DNA of 64,000 nucleotides from Dermanyssus gallinae (taxonomy: Eukaryota; Arthropoda; Arachnida; Mesostigmata; Dermanyssidae): positions 1 to 64,000 of the forward strand of contig QVRM01005437.1 of the NCBI GenBank assembly GCA_003439945.1, read 5' to 3'. A model generated the notes under the pieces. It had not been told where the DNA came from, did no database searches, and was given only the letters and a program-made list of their open reading frames with translations. This document shows, piece after piece, positions 33,345 through 45,654 of the stretch (the stretch's first letter is position 1; the number at the start of each line of letters is the position of its first letter). A program made the position numbers and the translations under genes.

Positions 33345-34667
33345 CATATGCTGTTCAATCGTTATCGCGACTTTTGTGTTTTTTCAAAAATTATTCATTT
33401 ATTCATGAATATCTATTTTGTTCCCTTTAAAAAAATCCCCATGAGATATTATACACTTGTGCCAACGGTTTTTCCAATCTTCGAAGCACTTCAAAAAACC
33501 ATTTTTTTTTATCTTGTTCAGCTCCTTCTTCGATGCCGTCTTTATCTCGTCAAGCGTAGCGTAACGTCGTCCTTTCATGGGCCTCTTCAGTTTAGGGAAC
33601 AAGAAAAAGTCACAGGGGGCCAGATCTGGGGAATACGGTGGCTGCGGCATCATTAGTGTGTTGTTTTTGGCCAAAAACTCGCGCACAAGCAACGATGTGT
33701 GAGCAGGGGCGTTATCGTGGTGCAAAAGCCAATTTTTGTTCTTCCACAAATCCGGGCGTTTCTGGCGGATTGCTTCGCGCAAATTGCGCATAACTTGCAG
33801 GTAATATTCCTTATTGACCGTTCTACCCTGTGGCAAGAACTCATGATGCACCACGCCCCTGCAATCGAAGAAAACTGTCAGCAAAACTTTCACATTCGAC
33901 CGAACTTGGCGCGCTTTTTTCGGTCTTGGTTCGTGCGGCAGCTTCCATTGAGATGATTGAGCTTTGGTTTCCACGTCATAACCATAAACCCACGATTCGT
34001 CACCAGTTATGACCCTCTGGAGCAAATTTGGGTCGTCGCGGACAGAGTCCAACATCTCATTAGCAATGTTCATGCGATGCTGTTTTTGGTCGCAATTGAG
34101 CAATTTTGGTACGAATTTCGCGGCGACCCGTCTCATGCCCAAATCATTGATAAAAATCGAATGGCACGAGCCAATCGATATGTTTAGGTCCTCAGCAACT
34201 TCTCTAACGGTGATTCGACGATTGGCCAATACCATTTTCTCCACTTCATTAATTTTTTCGTCTGTTGTTGAAGTGCTCGGGCGTCCGGCACGCTCTTCGT
34301 CGTTCACATCTTCTCGGCCTTCTGAGAACATTTTGTACCACCGATAAACATTGCTTCGGTCCAAGGTAGCTTCTCCGTATGCCACAGTCAACATTCGGAA
34401 TGCATCCGCGCACTTAATTTCGTTTTTCACACAAAATTTGATACAGGTTCTTTGATCAATTTTTTTGAATAGGTAAAAATCGAAGACGATCCAAAACACG
34501 TGCAAGCAAAGCAGCTGTCAACAATTAAGTGAACATTCAAAATGGCCGAGCTTGTCGGCATAAGTGAGAGACATGAGTACCAACATAACGCCACAAAAAA
34601 AATCGAAATTCGAATATACGTAACCCGCGAAAATTCAAAGGTCGCGATAACGATTGAACACACCTCG
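33345..34667 (-). mobile_element. Mariner transposon, apparently complete
   Basis: About 1.32 kb between TA dinucleotides. The right end, read in complement, is CGAGGTGTGTTCAATCGTTATCGCGAC; the left end, CATATGCTGTTCAATCGTTATCGCGAC, matches it except in the outermost 7-8 bases. The ends frame a single long transposase gene on the minus strand. The right end abuts an (AT)n tract (34668-34693), and the left lies next to a TATATATACA stretch, consistent with TA target choice. This is the only DNA transposon in the window that looks recently active. The diverged outer left terminus may now block mobility. Confidence 0.9.
33399..34505 (-). CDS. Mariner transposase, DD34D
   Basis: Encodes an uninterrupted transposase that cuts and re-inserts the surrounding element at TA sites. 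The N-terminal region carries the two helix-turn-helix DNA-binding segments (K-I-D-Q-R-T-C-I-K-F-C-V-K-N; then V-R-E-V-A-E-D-L-N-I-S). A W-V-Y-G-Y-D motif follows the first catalytic Asp of T-G-D-E-S-W. The second Asp is in H-H-D-N-A-P-A-H, and the third, 34 residues further on, is in P-D-L-A-P-C-D-F-F-L. This is the DD34D spacing of true mariners. The frame is 368 codons, slightly longer than the usual ~345; the real start may be internal, since the first 13 or so residues precede the conserved block. No stops or frameshifts were seen. Confidence 0.9.
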   Translation of the reverse strand: MHVFWIVFDFYLFKKIDQRTCIKFCVKNEIKCADAFRMLTVAYGEATLDRSNVYRWYKMFSEGREDVNDEERAGRPSTSTTDEKINEVEKMVLANRRITVREVAEDLNISIGSCHSIFINDLGMRRVAAKFVPKLLNCDQKQHRMNIANEMLDSVRDDPNLLQRVITGDESWVYGYDVETKAQSSQWKLPHEPRPKKARQVRSNVKVLLTVFFDCRGVVHHEFLPQGRTVNKEYYLQVMRNLREAIRQKRPDLWKNKNWLLHHDNAPAHTSLLVREFLAKNNTLMMPQPPYSPDLAPCDFFLFPKLKRPMKGRRYATLDEIKTASKKELNKIKKNGFLKCFEDWKNRWHKCIISHGDFFKGNKIDIHE

Positions 34668-34819
34668 TATATATATATATATATATATATATATGATTAG
34701 CTCACTACGCAAAGGCTTGTGAAGAGAGCTACTAGCCGCTTGTCCTCGAGGCAGTCTCTCATTGCCGGCAATTGCCGTTGAAGTAAATAGTCGAAAGCTT
34801 ATTTCTCACTGTCGCCAGT

Positions 34820-34854
<35 letters not shown>
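34668..34854. repeat. (AT)n tracts right of the mariner
   Basis: Pure AT runs at 34668-34693 and 34823-34854 with about 130 bases of unique sequence between. Confidence 0.85.
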
Positions 34855-34856
<2 letters not shown>

Positions 34857-34859
34857 CGT

Positions 34860-36854
34860 GGAATATAATATTTAATCTTATTTTTCCCGATCGATTCAGC
34901 AGAGTGCGGTCGTGTTTTCGTCGACTCCTATTAAACTGATTGCTTGTGATCATTGCATCAACGACTGTGCTTCTAGTGAGTGCTCAATTGATGGATAAGG
35001 AGCGCCCGGATGCACTCTGGGGAATCCGATCTGTTTCGGGCATCTGGCTGACTGTGTTGTTATCGATTTACATCTAATTGCGACCGTAGACGTTGTAGCC
35101 GCTACGGTTTAACGTAGGCCAACAGCTGTCGTGGCCTGTTACTGTAACTGTCACTGTTACCGACTACCACTTAGCAGCACCGGATTCGATTACTTCTACA
35201 AGTTTTTTGTGGAGTGCCGTTGATTTGAGACTGTGTGTCCTGAAGCGGCTTACTACCGAGGCAAACTACGACCGAAGCGGTCGCATCGTCCATGCTTGAA
35301 GGCAAGATACAGCGCGCTGTCACCGTCAACCGGCACAGTGGCCGCTATCGGTTGTGTTGACCGCAAGCAACGCAGGCAATCTGATATTGTAGAGGCAGGC
35401 CGCGAACCACGCGGGCTTGTGGACATCCAGGAGTTCACCAAATTGGTTTTAGTAGAGAGAGAGCACCACCTGTCTGACGACCAGTTGGACGGTAGCAACG
35501 ACAGCTGCTCAATAAACTCAGCTGTGACATCGAAACCGGGACTATCAATTTGCTCAATGTTACCTTTTGGAGATAACTAGTCATCGGATCGAATGCATCG
35601 TTATTTTCTAAAGGGCTGATGCTCACAACAATTAAGGAAATCCACGCTGCGTCGCCACGCTACAAAATCGCTAGTGACTCGCAGTCAATTGCGGCCTGGG
35701 TCAAAGACGTGAAGAGTGCAAATACGCTGCTTGGAGTTTCAGGCGTATCGCTGCCTACCCAGCCGTCGTCTCATTTACCCCTAGGATCGAGGGAGTCAGC
35801 CCGGTGTTCATCAAAGTTGAGATGCCCCACGAACTGACTGACTAAGGCAGCACTATGTTTTTCAAGCCAGTAACCGTCGTTCGTTTTTCTCGGCCATAGG
35901 CCTCACCCGATTACCAACGAACCGGGCCAAACAACAACCTGCTTAAATGGTTTGACTGATCAATGCCTGGTGAAATGGCTCTAAAACACTTGCGATGGCC
36001 CTGACCATACTTAGAGCGGCTTATTGTTGATAAAGCTGTGCGTTGTCCCTTGTCTTCCGTCCAAAGAGGCCCATGGCCCAAGGAACAGAGCCTCAGCTAG
36101 ATTTTTGCGGTCATAGGGATTTGACGAGCAGTAGGGTTGATACTTAGGTCGTTCTACTCAAGACTGAATCTATACCGAAAGAAGTTAAAAATTACTTATG
36201 GGAACTCCTCTGGGACCCAGGACTTCCTCTGGGTTTGTTGCTATAAGAGCTGGCTGACCTAATGCGACGAATCAAATCAGAGTTTTCTACGGTGTTAGGG
36301 TATACCCCTTATGGATTAGTCAGTGTTATTCAAGATGTTACTCGCCGCTGGCGGCTGCACAGCATCCGAAATCAGAACAGAGGCACGTAGCCGAAGAGTT
36401 CACCAGGATCCGGTGCTATCTGGAGAGGACGATGACAAACGCTTATTAGCTGTAATCGTCTGGAAGATCCTCCGCTTTTTCAGCGATTGGGTCCTAATCT
36501 TGAAAGCTCAGCAAGACGGCTTTGCCGCTGGATAATTTTCCTCCCTTCCCGTCAGTGGTCCGCAACAAACACATTTTTGACGCAACTCAGCTGCAGCTTC
36601 CTCGACTTCATCAAACGACGTCTCTTGCAAGACCTGCTGTCTTCTGCCCTGGTTGTTGGTCATCTTTGCTAGGGCTGACTGGAGGCCGCTAACTTTTGGG
36701 GCAGGATCTTCACCTCCAGAAAATAAGGATAGCTCTGTGAGGCCCATCGCACCGAAGGTCGCCCGCAGTGCATTCGATTTGCTCCTCCCTAGAGTCGCGC
36801 TCTAGAGCCACATTTGTGGTAAAGCTGCATCTAAGGAATGCACTTAACCAAACA

Positions 36855-36856
<2 letters not shown>
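34860..36856. other. Intergenic; unassigned open frame at 35233-35580
   Basis: A 115-codon plus-strand frame at 35233-35580 and a following 72-codon frame at 35619-35837 have no domain I can identify. They may be chance or parts of a decayed gene, since further plus-strand peptides continue in broken frames to about 36450. Nothing else stands out. Confidence 0.3.

Positions 36857-36894
<38 letters not shown>
36857..36894. repeat. (AT)n microsatellite
   Basis: Pure AT run just left of the second family-2 SINE. Confidence 0.85.
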
Positions 36895-36897
<3 letters not shown>

Positions 36898-36914
36898 TGC
36901 AGCGTGGTTTAGTG

Positions 36915-37055
36915 CGGTACCGAGCAAATGTCTTAGTGGCAAAAGCCTTTGCCTTGCATTCGGGAGACCTGGGTTCGAGACCCAGACCGGCCACACTTAA
37001 ATTGGTTTTCATGGTTTCCAATTTAGACAAGGTGAATGCCGGAGTGGGCTAAAAA
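36915..37055 (+). mobile_element. tRNA-derived SINE, family 2, second copy
   Basis: Same head, B box (GGGTTCGAGACCCAGACC) and tail as 31105-31240. The B box is closer to the tRNA consensus here. Very similar over about 120 bases. Confidence 0.8.
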
Positions 37056-37137
37056 TCGACCATGATAAAAAAACGGGGAGCACAGATGTCAATATAAAGA
37101 GATTGGGTATACAAGGTCTGAATAAAGAAATATAGCC

Positions 37138-37138
<1 letters not shown>

Positions 37139-37187
<49 letters not shown>
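37139..37187. repeat. (AT)n microsatellite
   Basis: Pure AT dinucleotide run. Confidence 0.9.
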
Positions 37188-37189
<2 letters not shown>

Positions 37190-37192
<3 letters not shown>

Positions 37193-39255
37193 ATTTTTCA
37201 AAGATAATAGTCAGTAGATGGTAGTTACTGTAGGCACGCTACCGTGTATTTGAGATGGAGTGATATCACTTCAAAGCCATTTTTCAAATTAAAGTAATTG
37301 TATCGTTTGATTGATTTCGTGCTCTTTGCGGCGCAACGAGAAAATGGCATGTTGGGCTGTGGTATTAAGTTCGCAGTTTGTGTTTGAAGTGGCATTTTAT
37401 TGCTTCGACCCAAACTTAGTGGCCGCTGCAGCCGTCGACAGAGACAACCAATACTACCACGGCTGCCACTACTACGAGAATCGATTGCCGCGTATAGTAG
37501 AGAAATTGTGCGAATTAGAAAAAAACAAAAATAAAATTATCTCAACTAATTAGGCTTTTGTTTGAAATTGTCATCGTCCTGCTAATGATGTACGGATTGT
37601 AAAAGGCAATACCTTCGAAAGATGCCGAATGCCACTATCCTTAAACTCCGCCAAATCAGAAAATACTTGAAGAAGAACAAAGATGGTTTTCTATAAAAAA
37701 CGCCGCACTGAGCACGTCGTATTTGGTAAGGCCGTCGTGATTCGCCCTTACAACAAGCTGAAGCATTAGCAATTTTCAGCTGAACTCACTAATGGACTGC
37801 CTGAGGCACTGGGCAGTTTATATACCCCGTGCATATCGAAGTGGCTCCGATGGGTTGGGTTTCGTAAATTTGTCAGCAGCCAGGCAACCTCCAGGCGAAT
37901 CCGTCATAGTGCTGGTGATTGCGAATGGAACGGTGATGGGTTAATGACTAGCCTGTTAGAACAGCATTTCCAAGGCTTGTCCGCTGACACGTCTGAGATC
38001 ACGCTGTGTGCAACGCATAACAATACAAGACGCTGGATGCCGCCGTCAAGGATGCTCAAGCAGTGGCGAGTGATAACGGCTGTGCATCGAATGGCCGCGC
38101 AACCTCTTTGCGGTCGCACCTGCCACAACAACCAAGATGATGGCGATAGGATCAGGCCTAAGGGGCAAGCGTCACAAGTCATTGTGTCGGGCGTGGTTTC
38201 TTTCAACTTCTTGATTCTCCGCATGCTTCAAATCAACCCAAAAAGTTGCTCAAGCCGCGCACGAGGTACTGAAGGAGACCTTAAGCGAAAGCAATTTACA
38301 GCAAGCGGAGAGAGGGGAATGAGGTTTCATTAATGGTTATTAGTGATAACGCAGTCGTATATAGAGGCCCAACCATAACTCTCGCTGGCAAGGCCAAAAT
38401 AGCTGCTACGTTCCACTAAACATGAGTCTCGGGGAATTTGGAGACTTTTTGTCCGGACTGGAATATCACATAGGAAAACAATAATAATCTCAGAGTTATG
38501 ATTACCTAATGCTGCGGGCGCGGCATGGGACAGTCGGACGACTTCACGGGAGTCAGGATACTATTGTACTATGATGGTCGACGAGGAGGCCCTTCACGTT
38601 CACGAGGGGCATGCAGGCTTCCGATACAGATCTCACTATAGCTAACGAAGCCGTTTAATAGACAATAAGTAGCCACAGATACGGATATTTTGTTGACTTC
38701 AGACGCTGGAGAAAACTACTCTGTAAGTATGCTCATATAATTACCTAGACCCTGCGAAACAGCAGTACTGCCACAGGTCAAAGGCGACAGTCCTCGCCAT
38801 GATACTCCTGGAACTCTGAAATTAAAGAAGCACTCTGCGTGGAAGCTCTTCTCATGGCTTCGTTCGACACTACCTACGTTTCATTAACATATTGCTATTT
38901 GTCTTCACGAGTAGCAAACGTCAAACAATCGCTACATTGCATTAAGCCATGCGATGTAGCGATTACTTAAATATACCTTTTTAGTTATGCGCAAACACAC
39001 ACAAAGCAGTGTCTGTCTAAGTGCCTCGCTTCTCAGCGATTCTTCCCAAGCGTATTTAAGTGTTTACCTTTACTCAGGCAGCCTTCCTTTTTCTTTTTAT
39101 TGCATATGCACAAAGAGAATACTTAGCAAAACGTTCCTCCCTTTGTGCATATATCAGTGGCCGGCGCATTTCTGCTTGAGATGGGCCAAATCAAGTCATG
39201 CATTCCCTCAACTAGTACGCGCAAACGCATGTAAAAGCTATAAAAAAATCATTCT
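37190..39255. other. Intergenic, no gene seen
   Basis: Frames of 80-130 codons (for example 37311-37553 and 37944-38333) have no identifiable domain. Nothing further to annotate. Confidence 0.4.
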
Positions 39256-39256
39256 G

Positions 39257-39441
39257 TCGAGTTCGGTGGCGTTGTGGCATGCGTCTACGCCTCGCGACCG
39301 GAGGAGACACATAGGTGCGCGGGTTCGAGCCCCACCGTTGAACATTTGTATTTATGGGGGTCCTTCTATGAAGCAATGCGAAAAGCAGTCCCATAGACGT
39401 TAAATCTTGGCTGAGAGTCAGCCCCGAAAGGATTTTTTTTT
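39257..39441 (+). mobile_element. tRNA-derived SINE, family 1, third copy
   Basis: Head GTCGAGTTCGGTGGCGTTGTGG, B box GCGGGTTCGAGCCCCACC and the same tail to GAAAGGATTTTTTTTT. Flanks AAAAATCATTCT (left) and AAAAATGATTCT (right) differ at one base, a slightly eroded target duplication, so this copy is probably older than those at 17476 and 24822. Confidence 0.88.
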
Positions 39442-39449
39442 GTGAAAAA

Positions 39450-40284
39450 TGATTCTATTGAGAGAAGTCTTGATGTGTACAGGCGGGGCATTATTACCGT
39501 ATAGACGCTTGCTGGGTGAAGAGGGAGAGTGCTAGATGCTTTGTCTCTATCCTTGCTCAGACGAAAGCTCACGATCACACATGATAGAAGCTATGGCCAC
39601 GATCACACATAATAGAAACGTTTCGAATTTGTGAGTGTCGGTCAAATAGCCAAGCTAGTGCAGTACACAGAGCAGCTATTATTCGGGAACTGAAACGGGG
39701 TCGTTTTATTGCAGGTTTTGCAGAAATGTCTAAACTTAGTCGGAACATTAAACTATTTATAGATTTTAGGAGAGACATTAAGGTGTTAGGTGCGAGCCTC
39801 GGTGAAATTGTAAACAAATATATGGTTATTGTTTCATATTGTCTTGTGTAACTGCATGAGCTTACTGACGCTAATAAGGTACAATGGTTGACATTGTGCA
39901 AAAAGTTGTTCTGGTGCTTTTACTATGTCTGTTCTATCGACGTGTGCTGAACAAATACGTGCAACAAAAAGTTAGGTGCGCGGCCAAACTTCAACCGCCA
40001 AAACGACACAATACTTGACCGAAGTACCTAGGGAGGTACAAAACGTGGAAGAGTGGTTAGCCAATCGCAAGGAGGGGCCACAATATCGGCAACCGGCAAG
40101 ATTCCGTTGAGTTTCGTTGACCTATCGCAAAAAGTGACGGCCGAATTTTATCGACAGATGATTTTAGAAGTTCTTGTGCTACCCTGGGCGCAAGCAAGCC
40201 TGTTCCTATTTTTTTCCTTATTTACGCCATCGAACTGGTCAGACCGGACAGAAAAAAGGTTGCCTAATATGTGCTGTTCGACTA
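39450..40284. other. Intergenic, no gene seen
   Basis: No supported coding region. Confidence 0.45.
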
Positions 40285-40326
40285 TGTTCTGCATACCCGA
40301 CGAGCTACGGTCGGGTATGCAGAACA
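40285..40326. repeat. Perfect 16-bp hairpin
   Basis: TGTTCTGCATACCCGA (40285-40300) and its exact complement (40311-40326) with a 10-base loop. Confidence 0.95.
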
Positions 40327-40822
40327 ATACCGTGTGCAAGTCCTACGGGATTTTTAATTAACTTGTCAAAGTAAAAATGGATGCCGAAAACTGAACAATG
40401 TTCAGCTGCCGGGAGCATGGATCAGGCTGCAGGCAACGATTTTGATAGTACACCATTAAAGCCAATGTAAGGCAGGCTTCAAAGTCGCACGCAATTTGCA
40501 GAAAGTTGGTGAGTGACATTGTATTGCTATTTTGAGCTTTTGTTTGCCGATACTTTGTATAACGGAATCATGGGTGAACTCCACAGGCCGTTCTATCCAC
40601 AACTATTACATCTAATACTACACCCATACATTCTGAACGGAATTGTATTGTATATAACATTTGACCAATAGAAGCATTATGACGGTAGTAAGCCTAGTTG
40701 CCAATACCTAAACGTTATTTTTATTACTTTGCTAGTCTCTACCAACAAGCGTTGAGAGTGCCATTTCTGAGGGACGCGAAAGCTAATAAAGGAGCTAACG
40801 ATTGGAAGCACTAAAGCTTAGT

Positions 40823-40873
40823 ACTGGTCAAACGATATCCGCACAATTCTTATGCGGATATCGTTTGACCAGT
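40823..40873. repeat. Perfect 21-bp hairpin
   Basis: Arms 40823-40843 (starting ACTGGTCAAACGATATCC) and 40853-40873 are exact reverse complements with a 9-base loop. It lies 500 bases from the hairpin at 40285. Confidence 0.95.
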
Positions 40874-40879
40874 CGCACA

Positions 40880-41800
40880 AAAATACAAGGAGGTATTGCA
40901 CAACGATAGAGAGACAGTGCTCTGCAATCTTCAGCCGCCCATTGCACCAACAAAAACCGGCTGCTTGCTTAAACAAACGAAAAAAATCTCAGAAGATGTC
41001 TGTAAAACTACAAGCAGAAAATAAGAATAGATCGTCAAACAACACTTCAAATGTGATCGCCGCTATTTTAAAAATATAGAAGGAGATAAAATTCTTGCTA
41101 TAAACGTGGCTGGACAAGAACCCAATCATTAAAAGCGTCGTATTCTGTTTCCAGTCTGAGATTGACATCGCCTTTATAAAGGCAGTTGTGGACGGTATTG
41201 GATCCGTAGCTACCAAAACTTTTTGAAGCTGCTGATTGCTATTTTACCTAAATAAAGTTTTTTTTTTTTATAAAACACGCGGGCGGAACTTAAATGAATA
41301 AAAAAGGCATTGAGAAGAGCTAGAATACCACCAACAATCGAGTCCAGGGGTCTAAGCGGAAGTTATGAGTTACGTTTGATGGGATAGCCACATCTTTATA
41401 TTTGTACGGTAGAGGCCTTGTAATGATGAAGCCTTGGTGTAACTGTTTTGCGCACGGCGACGTTAGCATACCTTCGGCACAGCTCTATCGAGTGTAGATG
41501 GGTTGTAGAACACGCAGATTCGGAAAAGCGACGAAAGTACTTCGAGCCGTCAACGAGCTACTGCTTCATTCCTATTGTTTTGGAGACATTGTGTCCTATG
41601 ATTGTCAAAGCCGCGTTTTGAAAGATATCGCAACACAAACGAAGCATTGTTTCTGAGACAGATTATTCATCATTGATTGCATAGAGACAACGTTTTTTCT
41701 GTTATGGGCGCCATGGGCCGCCACGAATATACCGAATAGCAGTAAAAACGTTCATTCAATTCAAGTGTGAGAATTAAAAACTAAATAATAATTTGCCGTG
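40880..41800. other. Intergenic, no gene seen
   Basis: No supported coding region. Confidence 0.45.
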
Positions 41801-41818
41801 TCTATCCGTTTTTTGCAG

Positions 41819-41911
41819 TGCGGCTGCGTTGGGAGCAGCTCGGAGTGGTGAAGCTCACCTGGTCATCTCGGTGCCCGCATGTTGATTTCTCGACGCAGTC
41901 GAAATATGCCG
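41819..41911 (+). other. Candidate isolated exon
   Basis: A pyrimidine-rich stretch and TTTTTTGCAG precede GC-richer sequence, as at a 3' splice site; a possible donor GAG|GTATTT follows at 41911. In one frame it encodes R-L-R-W-E-Q-L-G-V-V-K-L. In the phase left by the receptor donor at 13595 (two bases carried over) it would instead add about 21 residues and stop at 41883-41885. No homology is recognised; the exon call rests only on splice-like signals. Confidence 0.2.
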
Positions 41912-42004
41912 AGGTATTTCATCGAGCTACCGTGTCCACGGCATCATCGACTGTTCTGCCGTTGCACCTTTTGAACCCTTTGCCTTTCGAACGATTTAGC
42001 TGAG

Positions 42005-42529
42005 ACACGGAGGACGTTATGTGTCTAACCTAGAAATGGCTAGAATATGTCTAACCTAGAATAACCTAGAAATGGTCTGATAGCTCGGTTGGTAACTATG
42101 ATGGCGACGACGAGAGCCAGTCTGCGCACTTACCCCCAGCAATAGCACTGCTCCTCGAAGCGTGCTGACTTCTTTCCCGTTAATTGTTCACACCGCTGGT
42201 AAAGATTACCTTGGTAATCGAACGTTTTAGTTCGAAAAACCGACAGCACCTTTGTTGATGCCACCATAAAGAAAGATACAAACACTTTACCTAACAACAA
42301 CGATAATAGCATCATCAACAACATCAACAACAACAACGACAAAAACCACAACCACCACTCGCGTTGACTACAGAAACGAAAACAACAGCAACAACAATAA
42401 CGAGCATCTTCATACTGGTTCCTTGTATGTCATATGTCATCTAAGACGTTGCATTTGTACTGATTTCTTGTGTCCTTGCATCATATGTCATCTAAGACGT
42501 TGCATTCAATTACGGTAATAACTATATAT

Positions 42530-42565
<36 letters not shown>

Positions 42566-45480
42566 CATACGCGCCCACTAGACACATTGGCTTAGCTGAT
42601 CCACCGTGTTACGTGTAACATATACATAATGTATTATACAGAAAATAATATATATATATATATATATATAACATGATATGTATATATGTATGTGTGTGTC
42701 TGTCTGACGCTGAACTAGATAGTGATAGTAAGAACGAAATTGAATAAATGGCGATGATTCTTTGTACATAGAATCTTGGTCCCATCGCCGGTACAGCGAG
42801 AAACTAACAACATCGACAAGCGACGGCTCCGCCAACGACAATGGGTGAAATAACTAGAAGACAATAGATATATGCTAACAAGTATGAGGGTGGCAATGAA
42901 AAAGCTAATAATAGCATTGCTAGTAGGCTTCTGAAGGGCTCTGCTAGTATTATTGGTCTGCTCCAATGCTGGATTCGCCCAGCCTGCTCGGTCGGAACAG
43001 TGTCAACCCAAAATTGGTCTGTGCCAAAAAATCTCCGTTGTCCTGCTCGATTTCTATTTTCTTGTTTGATGATTATTATTGTTGGATGTTGTATGTGCTT
43101 AGTTGTATCACTTTGCCAAATTCGGTCGACATCATACGGCACGTTAGGTTTCCTGTGTGTTGATGTTTACTTTCTGCCAAAATGTCGTCGGTATAGTATA
43201 GTGATTGTTTTTTTGAATTATTAGTTAAGTAATGTGAACCACGCGTTTGCTCGGCAGATTGCGCACCGCATCCGACAATGTGACGATTGTTGTTTTGTAC
43301 AGCACCTTTTTTAGTAAATAAAGTGTCGTTCATGTGTGTTACCTCTGACAAATTTAGTCAAAATATGATGATACTGAGTATTGATTATTATTTAGTTACT
43401 TCTAATATTCTATCACCTAGAAATATGCAGTGCATTAGTTGAGGTTGACTGAATATTTGTCAAAAACAAACAATAATTTCGTCAAAAATCGTATGCATTC
43501 CAATCCACAATTATCTAATATATTTGTATAAGCAAAATGCAAAAATCAGCCTGAGGTGCTCGCTGATTAGTTTATGTCTGCCCAATTTTATCAAACTTAC
43601 TTTTCACTATAAAAAATGGCAAGTGCTAAAAGATTTTCCTTAATGTTATAATTGCATTGTCTTTTATTAATCTTTCGTGTAATGTCCTTAATGTAATGGA
43701 CATTAACGTTAGTGGCTGATTAATGGTAATTAACTGAATAATCCCTGGCAGCTTGTAATCCTTTATGGGAAAGAAGGCTCATTGAGGCTGAAGTTGCAAG
43801 GGGGTAACGGAAAACCAATGGACAAGGTCCAACGTCACAATGGCTACTACGGCACAAGCTAAAACCTAATTGGGGACCGCATCATCTCTAGCTGATGACT
43901 TTACAATAACCGCTAGAAAAATTGGGCCCGGTGCAAGCGCATCCTGCAAGAATCTATATTCACTTAATGGATCGTTGAAGAGAGGAGTTTGAAATGTATT
44001 GATCTCGCTGGAACTACGACTGACACTACAGCTACCAATTTCAATATGCTGTCTATGTTTCATTCAAATAAAAATAAGGAAACAGTTGTTTCCCAATTCC
44101 GTGTGATATTTCAGAACGGGTCGTCCTGCTAATCCTCGCTCCAACTCGCTCTGAGCGCCGTCAAAGATCGTCCCAAAAAGTGGCAAAATTTCGCCGTTGT
44201 TTATCCAAGAAGAGTCGGCATTCCGACAGAACTGTACTAAGGGGCCCTGAGCTTCCGATTCTCTCAAGAACCACAGTAGTAGAGTAACACAAAGTAATTA
44301 TTACTTGATGACTTGGAATGGCAGCGTGCCCTGGGCGGGAGCGCCCGACTACACAAAAGGTGTGAAGATGTCAGTATTGTGCCATTCCGGACCGGAATTT
44401 CCTAAACCAGACAAAGAAGAAGACAGAAAGTCGCACATCGGGCTTTACGCTCTTTCTCCCGGGCTAACCCACTGAATTGACTGATATGGGGTGACCCCGC
44501 TGCTCTAGGCCTGCAGCAAATGTGCTGATGAGGCCGACGCTCTGTGGACTCGAACTAGTTTGCTATGTGAAAATCCCAGGCCTATGCGCACGCAAGTGCC
44601 GTCGAGTGACGGTTTCACGGCGACGGTAAAGAAAAGCCAGGCTTCTGCTATGACACGTGACAGTGCAAGAAACCGGATTCTAGAAGCGCTTCTCTTTCGC
44701 CTAACCTGACTTAGTATTCCTGGGGGACAAGCTCTCTCGGAGGCGCTCTGCATGGCTTTTTCCACGTGTATCACACTACAGATTTATAGTACAGCTGTTC
44801 CAGACTCGTCTTCAAGCAGTGAAGAATCAGTCATTCTAACCATATTCAATTACAAAGGACGGTGCCAGCAACTGCGTTAGCGACAGCAAACATGAACTGC
44901 AGCAGTGGAATCGATGTATCTGGGTTCTGGTCACCTGCTTGGCTCTACCGCAGAACAACTGCTTGCATGCCTGGCACATGGTCGCATGGATTTTTAAGGC
45001 CTTGTCAAGCTCCCAAGAACGGGGCAAACGTCGTTCGTGCTTTTAGCTGCCTCACATCTGACATTCGATTTGTCTTTGGCGTTACTCGATTGTCTCAATG
45101 GTAAACTGAACGACACTGTTGCTGAAACGGAACGGCCGGATGGATGGAGGTACAGCAAGGTCACCAGCTACTGTAACAGCAACACCGATAGCTGACCCGA
45201 AACGAAAGGATCAAGTATACGACGATTTTGCTGTGCCTTGGAGACGACAAAACAACAAGATGGAATACAGAAGGCCGGCACAAAAGACGACATAGGCAAA
45301 TTAGACGTGTTTGCTAAATCTAAGAGAGAGAGGTGCTCAACGCTGCGAAGCTGCAGTGGCCTTTGTCACACAGGCGAGCCCCAGCACCTGGCATAAAGCA
45401 GCGAGGTTCCTGCACTGGTGCCCACCCTAACACGGGTTGCCTCACACGTCAGGCGCACGCCTGTGCGCGGCACGGCCACA
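42005..45480. other. Intergenic; simple repeats, no convincing gene
   Basis: Contains an ACAACA-rich run (42295-42405), a direct repeat of ATGTCATCTAAGACGTTGCAT about 52 bases apart (near 42435 and 42487), and (AT)n at 42534-42561 and 42650-42670. A minus-strand frame at 42804-43142 is hydrophobic at its end but has no family match. The rest shows only short random frames. Confidence 0.4.
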
Positions 45481-45483
45481 TCT

Positions 45484-45545
45484 GATGCACGTCGCCGATG
45501 CGCCTGAGGCACGTCGCCGATGCGCCTGAGGCACGTCGTCGGCAC
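45484..45545. repeat. Short GC-rich tandem repeat
   Basis: About three copies of a ~21-base unit, GATGCGCCTGAGGCACGTCG, in a GC-rich patch. Just beyond (45598-45640), GCGTGCAGTGCACGC and ACGTGCACTGCACGT are related near-palindromes. Open frames on the minus strand here reflect the repeats. Confidence 0.75.
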
Positions 45546-45654
45546 TTCCAGTGCTCCTCGTAGATACGTCCAAGGAAGGTGCAGCGTACGTGCAATTGGC
45601 GTGCAGTGCACGCGCAATCAACGTGCACTGCACGTTCAATCAAAACCCCCTAGT

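Noticed and set aside
35233..36450. A decayed host gene or retro-gene
   Set aside because: Plus-strand peptides continue in broken frames but I recognise no family; left as unassigned.
42804..43142. Membrane protein fragment
   Set aside because: One hydrophobic stretch at the end of a random-looking frame; no conserved residues or neighbours to support it.
45484..45545. CRISPR-like array
   Set aside because: Units are adjacent with no spacers and the DNA is eukaryotic; it is a short tandem repeat.
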